Source: Branchiostoma floridae (Eukaryota > Chordata > Leptocardii > Amphioxiformes > Branchiostomatidae). Taken from it: a DNA stretch of 64,000 nucleotides. The notes under the pieces were generated by a model. The model searched no databases, was not told where the DNA came from, and worked only from the letters and a program-made list of their open reading frames with translations. The translations under genes and the position numbers were made by a program. The stretch is taken from positions 13,199,851 to 13,263,850 of the forward strand of contig NC_049993.1 of assembly GCF_000003815.2 (NCBI RefSeq), written 5' to 3'. Positions 47,301 to 54,714 of the stretch are shown here, one piece after another. Position 1 is the first letter of the stretch. Each line of letters starts with the position of its first letter.

Positions 47301-50300
47301 GTTTTTCAATCCCAAAGCTGCCCGAAATTGCCGGTTGAGGCTGTAAGCCTCGGACACCTCCAGCCCGACTTATGGAAATTAGAGTTTTATGTCGGGGGGC
47401 CGGGAGCGAAAGAGCCGGGGATCTTTCATGAGCAAACTACCCTCTGATCCGGGATCACTTACTAAGTGAGAATGGCCATTTTTCAAAAAGTCATTACTAG
47501 GCTGTGAAGGACATTCATCACAGGGAGATGACAGATTCATGAGGGGGAATTTGCGTCCATACAAAATGCATGAGAGCTCGCTTTTCTCCCAGGAAACTTT
47601 AACTCCCGTCGGCAGAAGCAGTTCGGGAGAGCGTATCCGCGCCCGCGCTACAACAGAGGACACCAGAGGTTTTCGAGAGGAAAGGTTACAAGGTGCCGTG
47701 AACTATCGGTGAACTGCCCACCGTCTGCTTGACAACAAATGAAGAAAAAGTGATCATTTTATAACAATTTGGGACAATTTGTCAAGACCCGTCATTTATC
47801 AAATCGGGATTTCCATACACCAAGGACGAAGGCAATACATTTTTGACACAGTAGCCAGCTGGGTCTCTTGGCCTTTTCTCCCCTTTTTAATTGGGTGGCA
47901 ATACATCATCTTTCTGTGATTTTGAATGTTGTTCCAATTTCCTGTGAACTTTCAATGGGGTGTCGGGTAAGACAGATCTACTTGTCCCAAATCTGCGTCC
48001 TCTCTCTCAACATCCGACTAGGCCGTTGCCGAACGGTTGCAGAGTTCTTCAGGAACTAATGTTGTTTGGCAAACAAAGGTATCTCGAACAACCCCAAGAG
48101 AAGCAAACTCCTGCGCGCTCTTGTTTGTTCTTCATCAACAAAAGGTGAAGGATTGCCAGACTATTAAACTGCCTAGTGATTGCTTGCGCATTAGACAGGG
48201 TGTGTGAAAACGGGCTGACTTGCAGAGCGGTAAACTCGTTGGGCCTGACTTTTTTTTTCAAGTTGAACTTGAAGGTTACAGCTTTTCCTTTACTAAACAC
48301 ATAAAAAATAAGCTGAATTGAAGAGTAGTATGCTTGAATATAGAGTTTTTTTCCAAGTTAAAAGGTTTAATCAAAATCTTAACTAGTCAAGATTTCTTGA
48401 AACAAAGTGGCTTCTTTGGGGTAAAATTTGCCAAACAAACGTACCACGGACAGATAAAACAGGATAACTTGGAGAGTGGGACACTTGGACACAAAGCCTA
48501 ACACAAACACTTCTACTACTAACAGCTTTTATTTTCTACGTAAAAAAAAATATGCTTAATGCCAAAATTCTGTGTTGCTCTACCTTAAACTTTGAAGTAA
48601 CTTTCAATTGGTAAAATTTAATGAAAAAATGTTCCCTAGATTTACACACAACCATCAAACCATGAAGACAGCCATTCTAGGCAACCCTTTTGGCAAACCA
48701 GTACGAGTGCATCTAACATCTTTTCTGAAGTTGAAAGCTCTTGCCAAATGTTGACTTGTTCCATGAAATAGTTTCTCTTACTTAGGTAAAAGTTGATTTT
48801 GGAGTTTCAACATTTTGAAGACATCCATCAAACGGTGGGGACAGCCCTTCCTGGCAACCCCTGGGACCAATCGTTGGTCCGGTGGATCCGTGATGGTGGA
48901 AACTGATTCATCCTTTATGAAGGTGACCTGAATGTGGAGCCCATAGATCAGTGCCCAGTTAGTGTCCGAAACTTGTGCCAATCAATAACCGCCAAGCCTC
49001 CCTGACCCGGGCCCTGCCCGGGGTGTAATTTACCAGCTCACCGTCCGTCCCTCATTTCAATTCAAGTGGCGCGGCGTCAAATTTGCTTCACCATCTGATG
49101 GGAAAAAGTTCTGACACCATCAGAATTCATCGTTTCTCCCCCCTACCTGATGACTTCTATATTTCGTGACCATTCTGACGGAACAGGCCTGTGCATGAAG
49201 TAACCGCCCTGACGTTAAAAAAAAACTGGCACGATAGATCAATTGTTCATCGCAAGACTCTCTCGTAGTAGCAACTGGCCAAGTTGTTGGAAATTGATCG
49301 CCGCAAATCTCGTAGCTAGTCTACAGGAGTTCCGGCTCCGTGCCTGTGATCTCGGGTGATCCACTTGCCGCTAACTTTTGAGAGCGAGGAAATCCCGGAC
49401 ATCTATCATACAAGTAGACTTCTACAAGGTTAGATGTAGACTCGTATGGGCAGTGAACTTAAGGGGTGTGCACCGGTACAAAACTGTTTTTTTCTAGTTG
49501 GACGGGTCCAGAAAAAACGGACCTGAAAAAAATCAGTGGGCTGAATGTTGGACTGATTCAAAAATGAACCGATTATACTGTCAGCACGTGTTTTGGGGCT
49601 TACAGATCCAAGAGAAGGACAAGAGCGAAGTAGAGGAGAGTTGATATAGTCATTTTTACCAAGTTTCTACAGTCAAATGTGGTCTAAACCAGAGGCATTA
49701 GTGTTGTTTACATGAAGATAGGGTTCTAAAATGCCAATGGACATCAGATACTCCATCAAACAGAATCCTTTGTAGCGAAGTGGTACTGTAAATGCAGAAA
49801 TGTTCGCGGTGGATTAATGTTCGCGGTTTTCGCGGTGGCCACTTCACCGCGAACTTAAAACCACCGCGAACATTTTTCTTATATGGTATTAGACTGCAGT
49901 CTATGGTGTTACCGCGAAATTAAAACCACCGCGAAAAGTCATTTTCCCCGCTACCGCGAAATTAAATCCCCGCGAACTTAAATGCATTTACAGTAATTCA
50001 CAAGTTTTCACAGATAATTAGGTCCAGGTTAAGGTCCGGACCTGAACCTGAATTTTCTGTACTGGTACCCACCCCGACAGTGAATGGTTGGGAAAAGTTG
50101 AGCTTCAAACTATGTACATTTCCTGTAAGAATTACAGTCCTGCCAACACTGATATCTTATATACCAACTACAAAGCAAACATTATTTTCATTATTACATG
50201 TAGTTACTTCTTCCTTCCTGCAATACCTTTGTATCACTTTTACAATATTGGTAACAAATGCAGAAATATTGTGCTATATATTGAACACTACGGTAATGAG

Positions 50301-51247
50301 ACGGTTGAAGTCTTTCTGCGTGCCAACATTCTTTTGAGCTGTAGCTGACTGACAATTTCAAGTTTGAACACAAACATTTGACATGAATGTCATAAATCCC
50401 TGTGACATACGTGAGAGCAATCAAACATACTTTTATCTTGATATTTCCTGTCTACACAAAGACTAGTTCACGATTTCCTTGAGCCAAAGAAAACTTTACT
50501 GACATATCATGACATACAAATGTATATGCTCCAAAGTATCTTGCAAAAAATGTCAATCATGTAAGAAGTGATGTTAAGTTTGCAACTCCTAGCAGCTTTC
50601 TGAAGGAAATGTCAAGGAATGCTTTTGTTGCAGACTTTGAAACAGGATAACTCAAGAAAGAATGGAGATTGCCATTGTTTTCTTTATCCTATGTTGATTT
50701 GCTTGTATGGATGACATCCTCTGGGAACCCAAAAACCGATGCGAGCAAATTGCAAATTGCTGACAAAAAATTTGCCTTCCTTATGAAATCCAAGTGGTCA
50801 GGACAGGAAGGTTGAACAAATGACTGAACACACAGACTGTGATAAACCAAACAATCATTTCTTTCTCTTTGCTCTTTCACATGCTCTTTATTTGACTTTG
50901 GGGCTGACTTTGGCTTCCTACAACATTAGCAGCTAGTTTTTTTTTTTTTTGCAATTTACAACATATGTTTGCTCCTCTTGCAGCTGCTTTGTAACATTAA
51001 CAGTGTGGTCGAAAAAAATTTTTTGGGTGGAAACAGCAAAAAATTGCTTGTGGATATCATCCATATGATTCATGAAATCAAACCAACATGGCCTAACTCG
51101 ACTGTTCTGTGACTTACTTCCCAATCTTGGCCAGTTTTTCCAGCTCCTGCTCGAAGTGGGCCTTCATCTCTGCCCCTGGGCGCAGCGTCACCCCGCACAC
51201 GGGACAACATGGCGTCTGTCCGTCCAACAGCACGGGCTTTCTTTTTC
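17229..51247 (-). CDS. RNF220: RNF220 orthologue, C-terminal part (14 exons, 5' incomplete)
   Basis: Minus-strand exons, 5' to 3': 51247-51118, 46635-46590, 46241-46227 (candidate), 23753-23646, 22987-22945, 22448-22288, 21660-21538, 20873-20777, 20039-19953, 19554-19493, 18651-18579, 18181-18055, 17776-17702, 17300-17229. Phases interlock and give ~406 residues. RNF220 is a RING E3 ubiquitin ligase. Recognised blocks are an N-terminal zinc-finger-like module (CCPVCGVTLRPG...H), RVKMNRQQRLNA, a second module (ACPICSVKL...HVEAC), EEYTWAGQTRVRAT, acidic DSDQDLNVDGDD, a coiled coil (VVEALKAKIREQEQLLSKKD) and a C-terminal RING ending DLRRIYL. The RING spacing is C-x2-C-x12-C-x-H-x2-C-x2-C-x10-C-x2-C. 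Oddities are an apparent one-base deletion near 21,605 and a GC donor at 20,776. The usual long N-terminal part is not found here; it lies beyond 64 kb or in the gap. Confidence 0.93.
17702..17776 (-). CDS. RNF220: RNF220 exon: central RING
   Basis: Acceptor CCCACTCCAG|GAG, donor ACTTTG|GTAAGG, 75 nt, phase 0 both sides. It encodes EPYTIPLVSIN then CWHVHCEECWLRTL with ligands C, H, C, C. A TAG in CCTCTAG just inside could be mistaken for an acceptor, but only the upstream site gives the conserved YTIPLVS. Confidence 0.94.
18055..18181 (-). CDS. RNF220: RNF220 exon: coiled coil and start of RING
   Basis: Acceptor GACTGTTCAG|G, donor TGCATG|GTGAGT, 127 nt. It encodes a short linker, VVEALKAKIREQEQLLSKKD (heptad-like, likely dimerisation) and RIKCLICM, the first RING zinc-ligand pair. 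Confidence 0.94.
18233..18307. repeat. Short repeat with palindromic GGTCCGGACC core
   Basis: Starts GGGGTGGGTACAG and contains AGGTCCGGACCTGAACCTG, the same string found near 50,031-50,050 in a larger element. Probably a fragment of the same family. Confidence 0.5.
18579..18651 (-). CDS. RNF220: RNF220 exon
   Basis: Acceptor TTTTTTTAG|GT, donor TCAAG|GTGGGG, 73 nt. It encodes NPTTSNGPTTDSVETTEAGG followed by TKS, a Ser/Thr-rich linker containing the TSNG seen in other RNF220 proteins. Confidence 0.88.
18652..19492 (-). other. RNF220 intron, no element seen
   Basis: GT-AG intron, AT-rich. A short GC-rich patch near 19,165-19,195 is the only departure. No gene or repeat recognised. Confidence 0.6.
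19493..19554 (-). CDS. RNF220: RNF220 exon
   Basis: Acceptor TATGTTTCCAG|T, donor GAAG|GTAATA, 62 nt. It encodes RENNEDPSQSGDRSRWANEE. The SRWANEE end corresponds to the conserved FSKWASDE of RNF220. Confidence 0.9.
19953..20039 (-). CDS. RNF220: RNF220 exon
   Basis: Acceptor AGTGTTTAG|A, donor CTTGG|GTAAGA, 87 nt. It encodes YRERDIIPCTSDEPSENK followed by EREALREAVL, matching the RNF220 DVIPCT...KEREALR block. Confidence 0.92.
20040..20776 (-). other. RNF220 intron with hammerhead-like motif
   Basis: GC-AG intron of 737 bp. Around 20,570-20,610 it contains a CTGACGA / GAAAC motif pair. An open frame at 20,300-20,488 on the plus strand shows no recognisable domain. Confidence 0.5.
20576..20605 (+). 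ncRNA. Possible hammerhead-ribozyme-like core
   Basis: CUGACGA (20576-20582) is followed by a 5-bp stem, GGUGU with ACAUC, closed by UUGAGAG, and then GAAAC (20601-20605). This is the order of hammerhead conserved boxes and is known from Penelope-like retroelements. An extra A before the stem and no clear stem III weaken the case. Confidence 0.25.
20777..20873 (-). CDS. RNF220: RNF220 exon: acidic block, GC donor
   Basis: Acceptor CTTGTTCAG|CC, then GFQVVRSKKENDSDQDLNVD, GDDAEEYGKP and CA. The conserved GKPQY continuation into the next exon requires the donor CA|GCATCC, a GC-type site. A canonical GT donor (GA|GTATGG) lies 15 nt upstream and also keeps the frame but would delete the GKPQ stretch. 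Confidence 0.85.
21224..21484. mobile_element. MITE with ~70-bp terminal inverted repeats in RNF220 intron
   Basis: The left end TCCTACGCAGGGACAGCCAA and the complement of the right end agree over about 70 bp, including CTGCCTGTCTGGATGTGCCC and the TTAGTTCC inner edge. No coding capacity. It lies ~50 bp from the RNF220 exon at 21,538. Confidence 0.85.
21538..21660 (-). CDS. RNF220: RNF220 exon with apparent one-base frameshift
   Basis: Acceptor CTTCCCCACAG|AGC, donor GAAG|GTTAGA, 123 nt in this assembly. The first part reads SQRESETEPVDVEGETEV; the second part reads EEYTWAGQTRVRATSMLQG, one frame over. Both halves match RNF220. The exon would need 124 nt to enter in phase 0 and deliver the single base required by the next exon, so one base seems missing near 21,605. 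Confidence 0.85.
21742..21889. mobile_element. Short TA-CAGTC MITE
   Basis: Ends read TACAGTCAAAACT and the complement TACAGTCCAAACT. The ends and the GGTGGTCAC/GTGGTCAC words inside resemble the MITE at 1016-1197, so it is probably a diverged relative. Confidence 0.6.
22288..22448 (-). CDS. RNF220: RNF220 exon: second zinc-finger-like module
   Basis: Acceptor ATGCCAG|CC, donor AAAAAG|GTACGT, 161 nt. It encodes ARLGKAAKKKRN, then LPACPICSVKLGGTPEEM and NGHVEACLKK. The pattern C-x2-C...H-x3-C is a treble-clef-type zinc finger. The apparent ATG at 22,462 lies before the acceptor and is not the protein start. Confidence 0.92.
22945..22987 (-). CDS. RNF220: RNF220 exon: conserved RVK-NRQ-RLNA block
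   Basis: Acceptor TTCCTTGCAG|AAT, donor AATG|GTAAGA, 43 nt. It encodes NFQRVKMNRQQRLN plus one base. This short block is one of the most recognisable RNF220 signatures and fixes the frame on both sides. Confidence 0.9.
23273..23490. mobile_element. Decayed MITE in RNF220 intron
   Basis: TAAGCCAG...TTTAAACTG...GTGCACTGTGG at the left end pairs imperfectly with the complement of the right end (TAAGCTAG...TTTAAACAG...GTGCACTGTGG) over ~60 bp. No coding content. Confidence 0.55.
23646..23753 (-). CDS. RNF220: RNF220 exon: Ser/Pro-rich linker
   Basis: Acceptor CTGCCCACAG|AGC, donor TATGAG|GTAGGT, 36 codons, phase 0 at both ends. It encodes a Ser/Thr/Pro-rich low-complexity stretch (SIPSPSTSTFPSPPTPSGS) ending in CRYE, which leads into the conserved RVK-NRQ-RLNA block. 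Confidence 0.82.
23841..24068. mobile_element. MITE with AGCAGATGTAG ends
   Basis: Left AGCAGATGTAGG...CTCAGTGTTTT and the complement of the right end match over ~45 bp. The interior is AT-rich and non-coding. Target-site duplication not clear. Confidence 0.65.
24590..25040. other. Repeat-poor, GC-balanced intronic block
   Basis: In the large RNF220 intron, this stretch is richer in CpG and less simple than its surroundings, with open frames on the plus strand but no recognisable domain. It could be a regulatory element or an old insertion. No comparison was possible. Confidence 0.3.
25830..26350. promoter_or_regulatory. Possible intronic regulatory block
   Basis: Repeat-poor, GC-balanced block with an E-box-like CAGCTG (25,892 region) and homeodomain-type CTTAATTAATTGAGG near 26,273. 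Coding is unlikely: frames are short and unrelated to RNF220. Regulatory function is inferred only from composition and motifs. Confidence 0.3.
28018..28217. mobile_element. hAT-like MITE with 8-bp target duplication
   Basis: Terminal inverted repeats of ~70 bp begin TACTCTCC.AGCAGA and include GGCTCCGGTTGTTTTTTTAA. CACGAATG occurs immediately outside both ends (28,010-28,017 and 28,218-28,225). A 200-bp non-autonomous element with an 8-bp duplication fits the hAT superfamily. Confidence 0.85.
28425..29000. repeat. Minisatellite with GAATGTGTAGTGTACACAGTA-type units
   Basis: Variable units of roughly 22-40 bp built on TACTGAATGTGTAGTG and TACACAGTACT repeat some 20 times. Open frames here on the minus strand are repeat translations (Cys/Tyr/His-rich) and not genes. 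Confidence 0.93.
29050..34190. other. RNF220 large intron, central part
   Basis: Mixed sequence with no supported exon. Less AT-rich, repeat-poor blocks occur at 29,050-29,420, 30,280-30,520 and 31,800-32,350. The 30.3-kb block contains AGATAAGCTGCTG (GATA/E-box-like) and several TAAT words. 32,700-33,300 is rich in TTCAAACATTT/GTTTGAAC-like words, a low-complexity pattern. Confidence 0.4.
34545..36346. mobile_element. 1.8-kb non-autonomous DNA transposon (Harbinger-like ends)
   Basis: Inverted termini of ~38 bp begin GGGACCTGACG.TATTTAC and continue through a poly-G tract to GAGGGCTGGTGC. TTA lies outside both ends (34,542-34,544 and 36,347-36,349), a 3-bp duplication as in PIF/Harbinger elements. 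Subterminal AAAATTTTTCAATGGCCCCC units are repeated three times at each end in opposite orientation. The interior holds recurring CCGTCGCAAGG and CTCTGAAAC motifs and no transposase. Confidence 0.85.
36350..41040. other. RNF220 large intron, no gene seen
   Basis: Open frames at 38,210-38,811 have no recognisable domain or splice context. The remainder is AT-rich. No repeat family identified with confidence. Confidence 0.4.
41040..41560. other. GC-balanced intronic block
   Basis: Overlapping plus-strand open frames of 79-109 codons disagree with one another and match nothing recognised. Composition differs from neighbours (CpG-containing, few A/T runs). A conserved non-coding element is possible but untested. 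Confidence 0.25.
41561..44600. other. RNF220 large intron, AT-rich
   Basis: No gene recognised. Two less AT-rich islands occur at 42,750-43,030 and 43,640-43,830. Confidence 0.4.
44641..44898 (-). other. Cys-rich open frame in intron (85 codons)
   Basis: ATG-to-stop frame on the RNF220 strand. Its first ~50 residues contain 14 cysteines (CEIRCDAVCPCTPCWCYSLC and onward). The rest is Ser/Lys/Pro-rich. No signal peptide or flanking splice sites were evident, and the family is not recognised. It may be chance coding within a conserved non-coding block. Confidence 0.2.
45195..45222. repeat. (AC)n microsatellite
   Basis: Short uninterrupted ACAC run beginning AACACACACACACACAC. The open frame over it has no recognised domain. 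Confidence 0.9.
46227..46241 (-). CDS. RNF220: Candidate 15-nt RNF220 microexon
   Basis: Fifteen nucleotides sit between TTGTTTTACTTAG| and GAAG|GTGAGT, both strong sites. Phase 0 on both sides adds five codons (TTCWK) without breaking the frame. Skipping it also keeps the frame, so it could be alternative or spurious. The codons match no RNF220 sequence I recognise. Confidence 0.4.
46590..46635 (-). CDS. RNF220: RNF220 exon: basic linker
   Basis: Acceptor TTTACCTCAG|G, donor AAAAAG|GTAAAG, 46 nt. It encodes NGKKTNKDAASQSKK after the split Lys and ends in phase 0. Linker sequence is weakly conserved, so support comes mainly from splice sites and phase. Confidence 0.75.
49463..50075. mobile_element. 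Element with GGGGTG..TACC ends, carrying a nested MITE
   Basis: Left end GGGGTGTGCACCGGTAC and complement of the right end GGGGTGGGTACCAGTAC form similar inverted termini. Inner words GGTCC.GA and TCCGGACCTGAACCTG link it to the fragment at 18,233. A separate MITE occupies 49,784-49,995. Confidence 0.55.
49784..49995. mobile_element. TA-CTGTAAATGCA MITE
   Basis: Ends are TACTGTAAATGCA and its exact complement, so the 13-bp termini are perfect and TA-flanked. The interior consists of repeated TTCGCGGTGG and complement ACCGCGAA words. No coding capacity. It lies within the larger element at 49,463-50,075. Confidence 0.85.
51118..51247 (-). CDS. RNF220: RNF220 exon: first zinc-finger-like module
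   Basis: Acceptor TTGCTTCTGTAG|GA, donor GGGAA|GTAAGT. It encodes KRKPVLLDGQTPCCPVCG followed by VTLRPGAEMKAHFEQELEK. It enters needing one base from an upstream exon, so more coding sequence exists 5'. The exon ends with two bases that join the first base of the 46.6-kb exon to give Lys. Confidence 0.92.
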
Positions 51248-54024
51248 CTACAGAAGCAATACAACAACACAATCACCCTGCGAGCACTCATAGTCTGAAA
51301 ATATGGGCAAGCAGATAGTCGACAAAAGTACACATTCTTCTCATTTTACCTTGAAGTTCACTGTTACAAATGTGTATGCCGACTTCTTTCTATCATAATG
51401 CATTTTTCAAATACATTAAAGTATAACACATGGCACAAAGTACAAGACTATAAGAAAACAGAACAGTAAGAAAACAAAAGTGTTCCTTGAATTGTGTAAA
51501 GAAACTACAAACAATTTTTTTGTTAAATTTCAACCTTTTTGACAACTCAAAGTTACAGGGTATATCCTTTAATCTTTCTATCCTTTGTTTGTTCTTGTGA
51601 ATACAAGTACAATGTATTAATCAAACCCATTCCATCTAGAAATGCCTAGATGAAAGCCATGTTGGAAAGCCATGTTGGAAAACTATATACTTGATTCAAA
51701 TTTGCTACAAACAAAGTTAATTTCAACTAATTATCTTAGCATTTACTATCCCTAGTGCTTTTTTCTGATATTTATTTATGCCGTACGTTAATCACAAGGT
51801 GATGGGTGCATTTTTGATGGTGACAAGCATATTTGGCAGTTATAAGCTCTGACAAAAATTCATACCAAGTTTAGTGCGTCAATCACTGAGTAAATCACCT
51901 TATCATTTCTTCATTTGTACCATGATTTTTCATCAATTAATACAGAACGAGGTCATCTCCCTCCTTGCATCGGTTAATTAAAAGAAAATGAATCGGTGCA
52001 GATTACCAATAACAATCCATTCTCAACTACAGAAACTGGGTGCTAAATTACTCCATCTCTAAAAGTGCCAATTCCACTACCACTCCCCCCCCCCCACCTT
52101 ACACCTCGATATGTTTGTGTTACCGAGTACACGGTGCATGATTTTCAATTTATGATTTCTCATTTATCAAACTTGAGCCGACAGTCACTGAAATGGGGTT
52201 TTATTTCCTGTAGTGTTGCGGTTATTCATTCTTTCCCGCGCCAGATCTATAGTCCAATATATCGCCGGCTGAGCAGGAATTGTGACGGATAATCACCATG
52301 CATGAAGCCGAGAGCCGGTATCAGCTGCCTTCAATCTCCCCACCAAATTAGCCTTTTACCGAACAGAATATCAAATGTATCTTTGTTTGGGCAGCCCCTA
52401 ATTTGTTAATTAAATATTAAAAAGAAGTTAAATCCCTTCCTGTGTACGCGCTTATCAGCCATTAACCCGGAATCAGATACGATTCAGCCGCCCCGCGCAC
52501 AAAAAGAAAACTCCGATACTGTTTGGCAAGTCTGGATTTACGAAGCCCAGCGTTTCGACTCCATTGTTCGAAATGGTGATGCCTGAGCCTCTAAGGACTA
52601 AAGACGCCGACCGGCACCTAGAAACCTCGACAACTTGCAGCAGTTAAGTGTAATAATAGAATGGGAAACTGATACGGGCACGAGAGTTTAAGTGAGAATT
52701 GACGATCAATAATTTTCTGTGGGCGACATCACTGGCGTAAAGTGGCTAAAGTAAAACATGCCATTGGAAACAAAGTGGAAGCTTGCCATTTTTGGCACCT
52801 GTCATCATGTGATGCTTTTAACTATTTAAGGTTCCCAATCATTCTTCCATTGGCCTGGCCACTCTACTCCCACTTCTGGACAACTGAGAAAATGTTTCAA
52901 TGTTTCTCAATTAACCTAAAGCCACAGTCCTAATCATTCATTTAAGCACAGGAAAAGGCTTGCACATGTAGCTATTGGCATTTTTCAATATCCCATCATA
53001 TATACATGTATGTTATATTATAAGTATGTATTATACTGTCTTTGATATCAGTTCAACTCTGTTCTACTTTAGCTCTCACTGAAATACACAACCAAGCATT
53101 CATTCAACTCAAGCATGGTAATAAAGCAAGTATAGTACTGACATCCTTGTCACTGGTATAAATGTTATAAGCATGACTTTTACATTGTCTTAAATTAGTA
53201 GCTCTAAGCACTATCGTTGCAATCATTAGAATTCAAGACCTAACCATTTTTATATCAAGCATTCATTCAGGCAAAGGCAAAAAGCTTGTAGTCAGAGGCT
53301 TTTTTGGTAAGTCTTTGTCACTGTCACTGATAAACATGTTACACATTACATGTACATAAACTATGTACTACATTTGATAAATTGTGAATGTAACTCTTTC
53401 TGTACTACCACTGACAAAATACAATGTATGCGTCAGTCTACGTACTGGATTTCTTCTTGGATCAACTCAAAAGTTTGTATCGGAAAAATCTAGCCGGGTC
53501 GCAGAAACCACAAACACAGGGCCACGTCCGTGACTCAGGGTGCTCTCCCCGTCTACCAGAAATCGAGCGCCAGATAAGATACCGGCGCAAACGGGCGATC
53601 GATAAATCGCAAGTGACAACCGATGGCTGCACCTCACCCTCAAACTTAACAAAGCAGATGGCCCCGAGAATTTCCCCGGACGTTTTTATAGCCCAAACCA
53701 GGTTACCCCAAAGTGCACTCGTGTCTGGTAGTCTCTCCATTTCCGAAATAGTGGCATTCCTGATAAGATAGGGAGCAAGAGGAGGTGTTGAAGGAATTGG
53801 ATGCGACATGCGTCATCTCAAACGAATGGGTCCGAGAACTGTTCACGAGGTGTTGAGAAGTCCTGGATAGATTGCACTTGACATGTTCGGAAAACTAACC
53901 AGGTTAGGGCGAAATGTCTTTGTTTATAAAAGGTTTCGACGACTTCTTAAATAGCACGAGTGAGATTAGATTTCATCGCGACTCGCCGATCGATAAATTG
54001 GAAGAGACAGGAGACCCACCGACT
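51248..54024. other. 5' side of RNF220, no coding exon found
   Basis: Sequence upstream of the first recognised RNF220 exon. A GC-balanced block at ~52,070-52,640 contains TTTCCCGCGCC (E2F-like) near 52,232. Open frames at 53,424-53,809 exist on both strands but match no RNF220 sequence. Confidence 0.4.
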
Positions 54025-54714
54025 NNNNNNNNNNNNNNNNNNNNNNNNNNNNNNNNNNNNNNNNNNNNNNNNNNNNNNNNNNNNNNNNNNNNNNNNNNNN
54101 NNNNNNNNNNNNNNNNNNNNNNNNNNNNNNNNNNNNNNNNNNNNNNNNNNNNNNNNNNNNNNNNNNNNNNNNNNNNNNNNNNNNNNNNNNNNNNNNNNNN
54201 NNNNNNNNNNNNNNNNNNNNNNNNNNNNNNNNNNNNNNNNNNNNNNNNNNNNNNNNNNNNNNNNNNNNNNNNNNNNNNNNNNNNNNNNNNNNNNNNNNNN
54301 NNNNNNNNNNNNNNNNNNNNNNNNNNNNNNNNNNNNNNNNNNNNNNNNNNNNNNNNNNNNNNNNNNNNNNNNNNNNNNNNNNNNNNNNNNNNNNNNNNNN
54401 NNNNNNNNNNNNNNNNNNNNNNNNNNNNNNNNNNNNNNNNNNNNNNNNNNNNNNNNNNNNNNNNNNNNNNNNNNNNNNNNNNNNNNNNNNNNNNNNNNNN
54501 NNNNNNNNNNNNNNNNNNNNNNNNNNNNNNNNNNNNNNNNNNNNNNNNNNNNNNNNNNNNNNNNNNNNNNNNNNNNNNNNNNNNNNNNNNNNNNNNNNNN
54601 NNNNNNNNNNNNNNNNNNNNNNNNNNNNNNNNNNNNNNNNNNNNNNNNNNNNNNNNNNNNNNNNNNNNNNNNNNNNNNNNNNNNNNNNNNNNNNNNNNNN
54701 NNNNNNNNNNNNNN
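54025..54714. other. Assembly gap (N run)
   Basis: About 690 unresolved bases. The gap ends next to a poly-C run and to GGAAAATT/GGGCAAAATTTT-type words reminiscent of the interior of the 34.5-kb element, so a repeat probably caused it. Confidence 1.

Larger units (their letters stand above)
46636..51117 (-). other. RNF220 intron
   Basis: GT-AG intron of ~4.5 kb. It contains a duplicated word AGGTAGTTAACTC.GAAAAA near 46,951 and 47,010, a GC-balanced block at 47,270-47,700, another at 48,830-49,380, and nested transposons at 49,463-50,075. No coding exon supported. Confidence 0.6.

Noticed and set aside
53424-53809. Overlapping 115-codon frames on both strands as the missing RNF220 N-terminal exon
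   Set aside because: Neither frame contains RNF220-like sequence or a donor in the phase required by the 51,247 acceptor.
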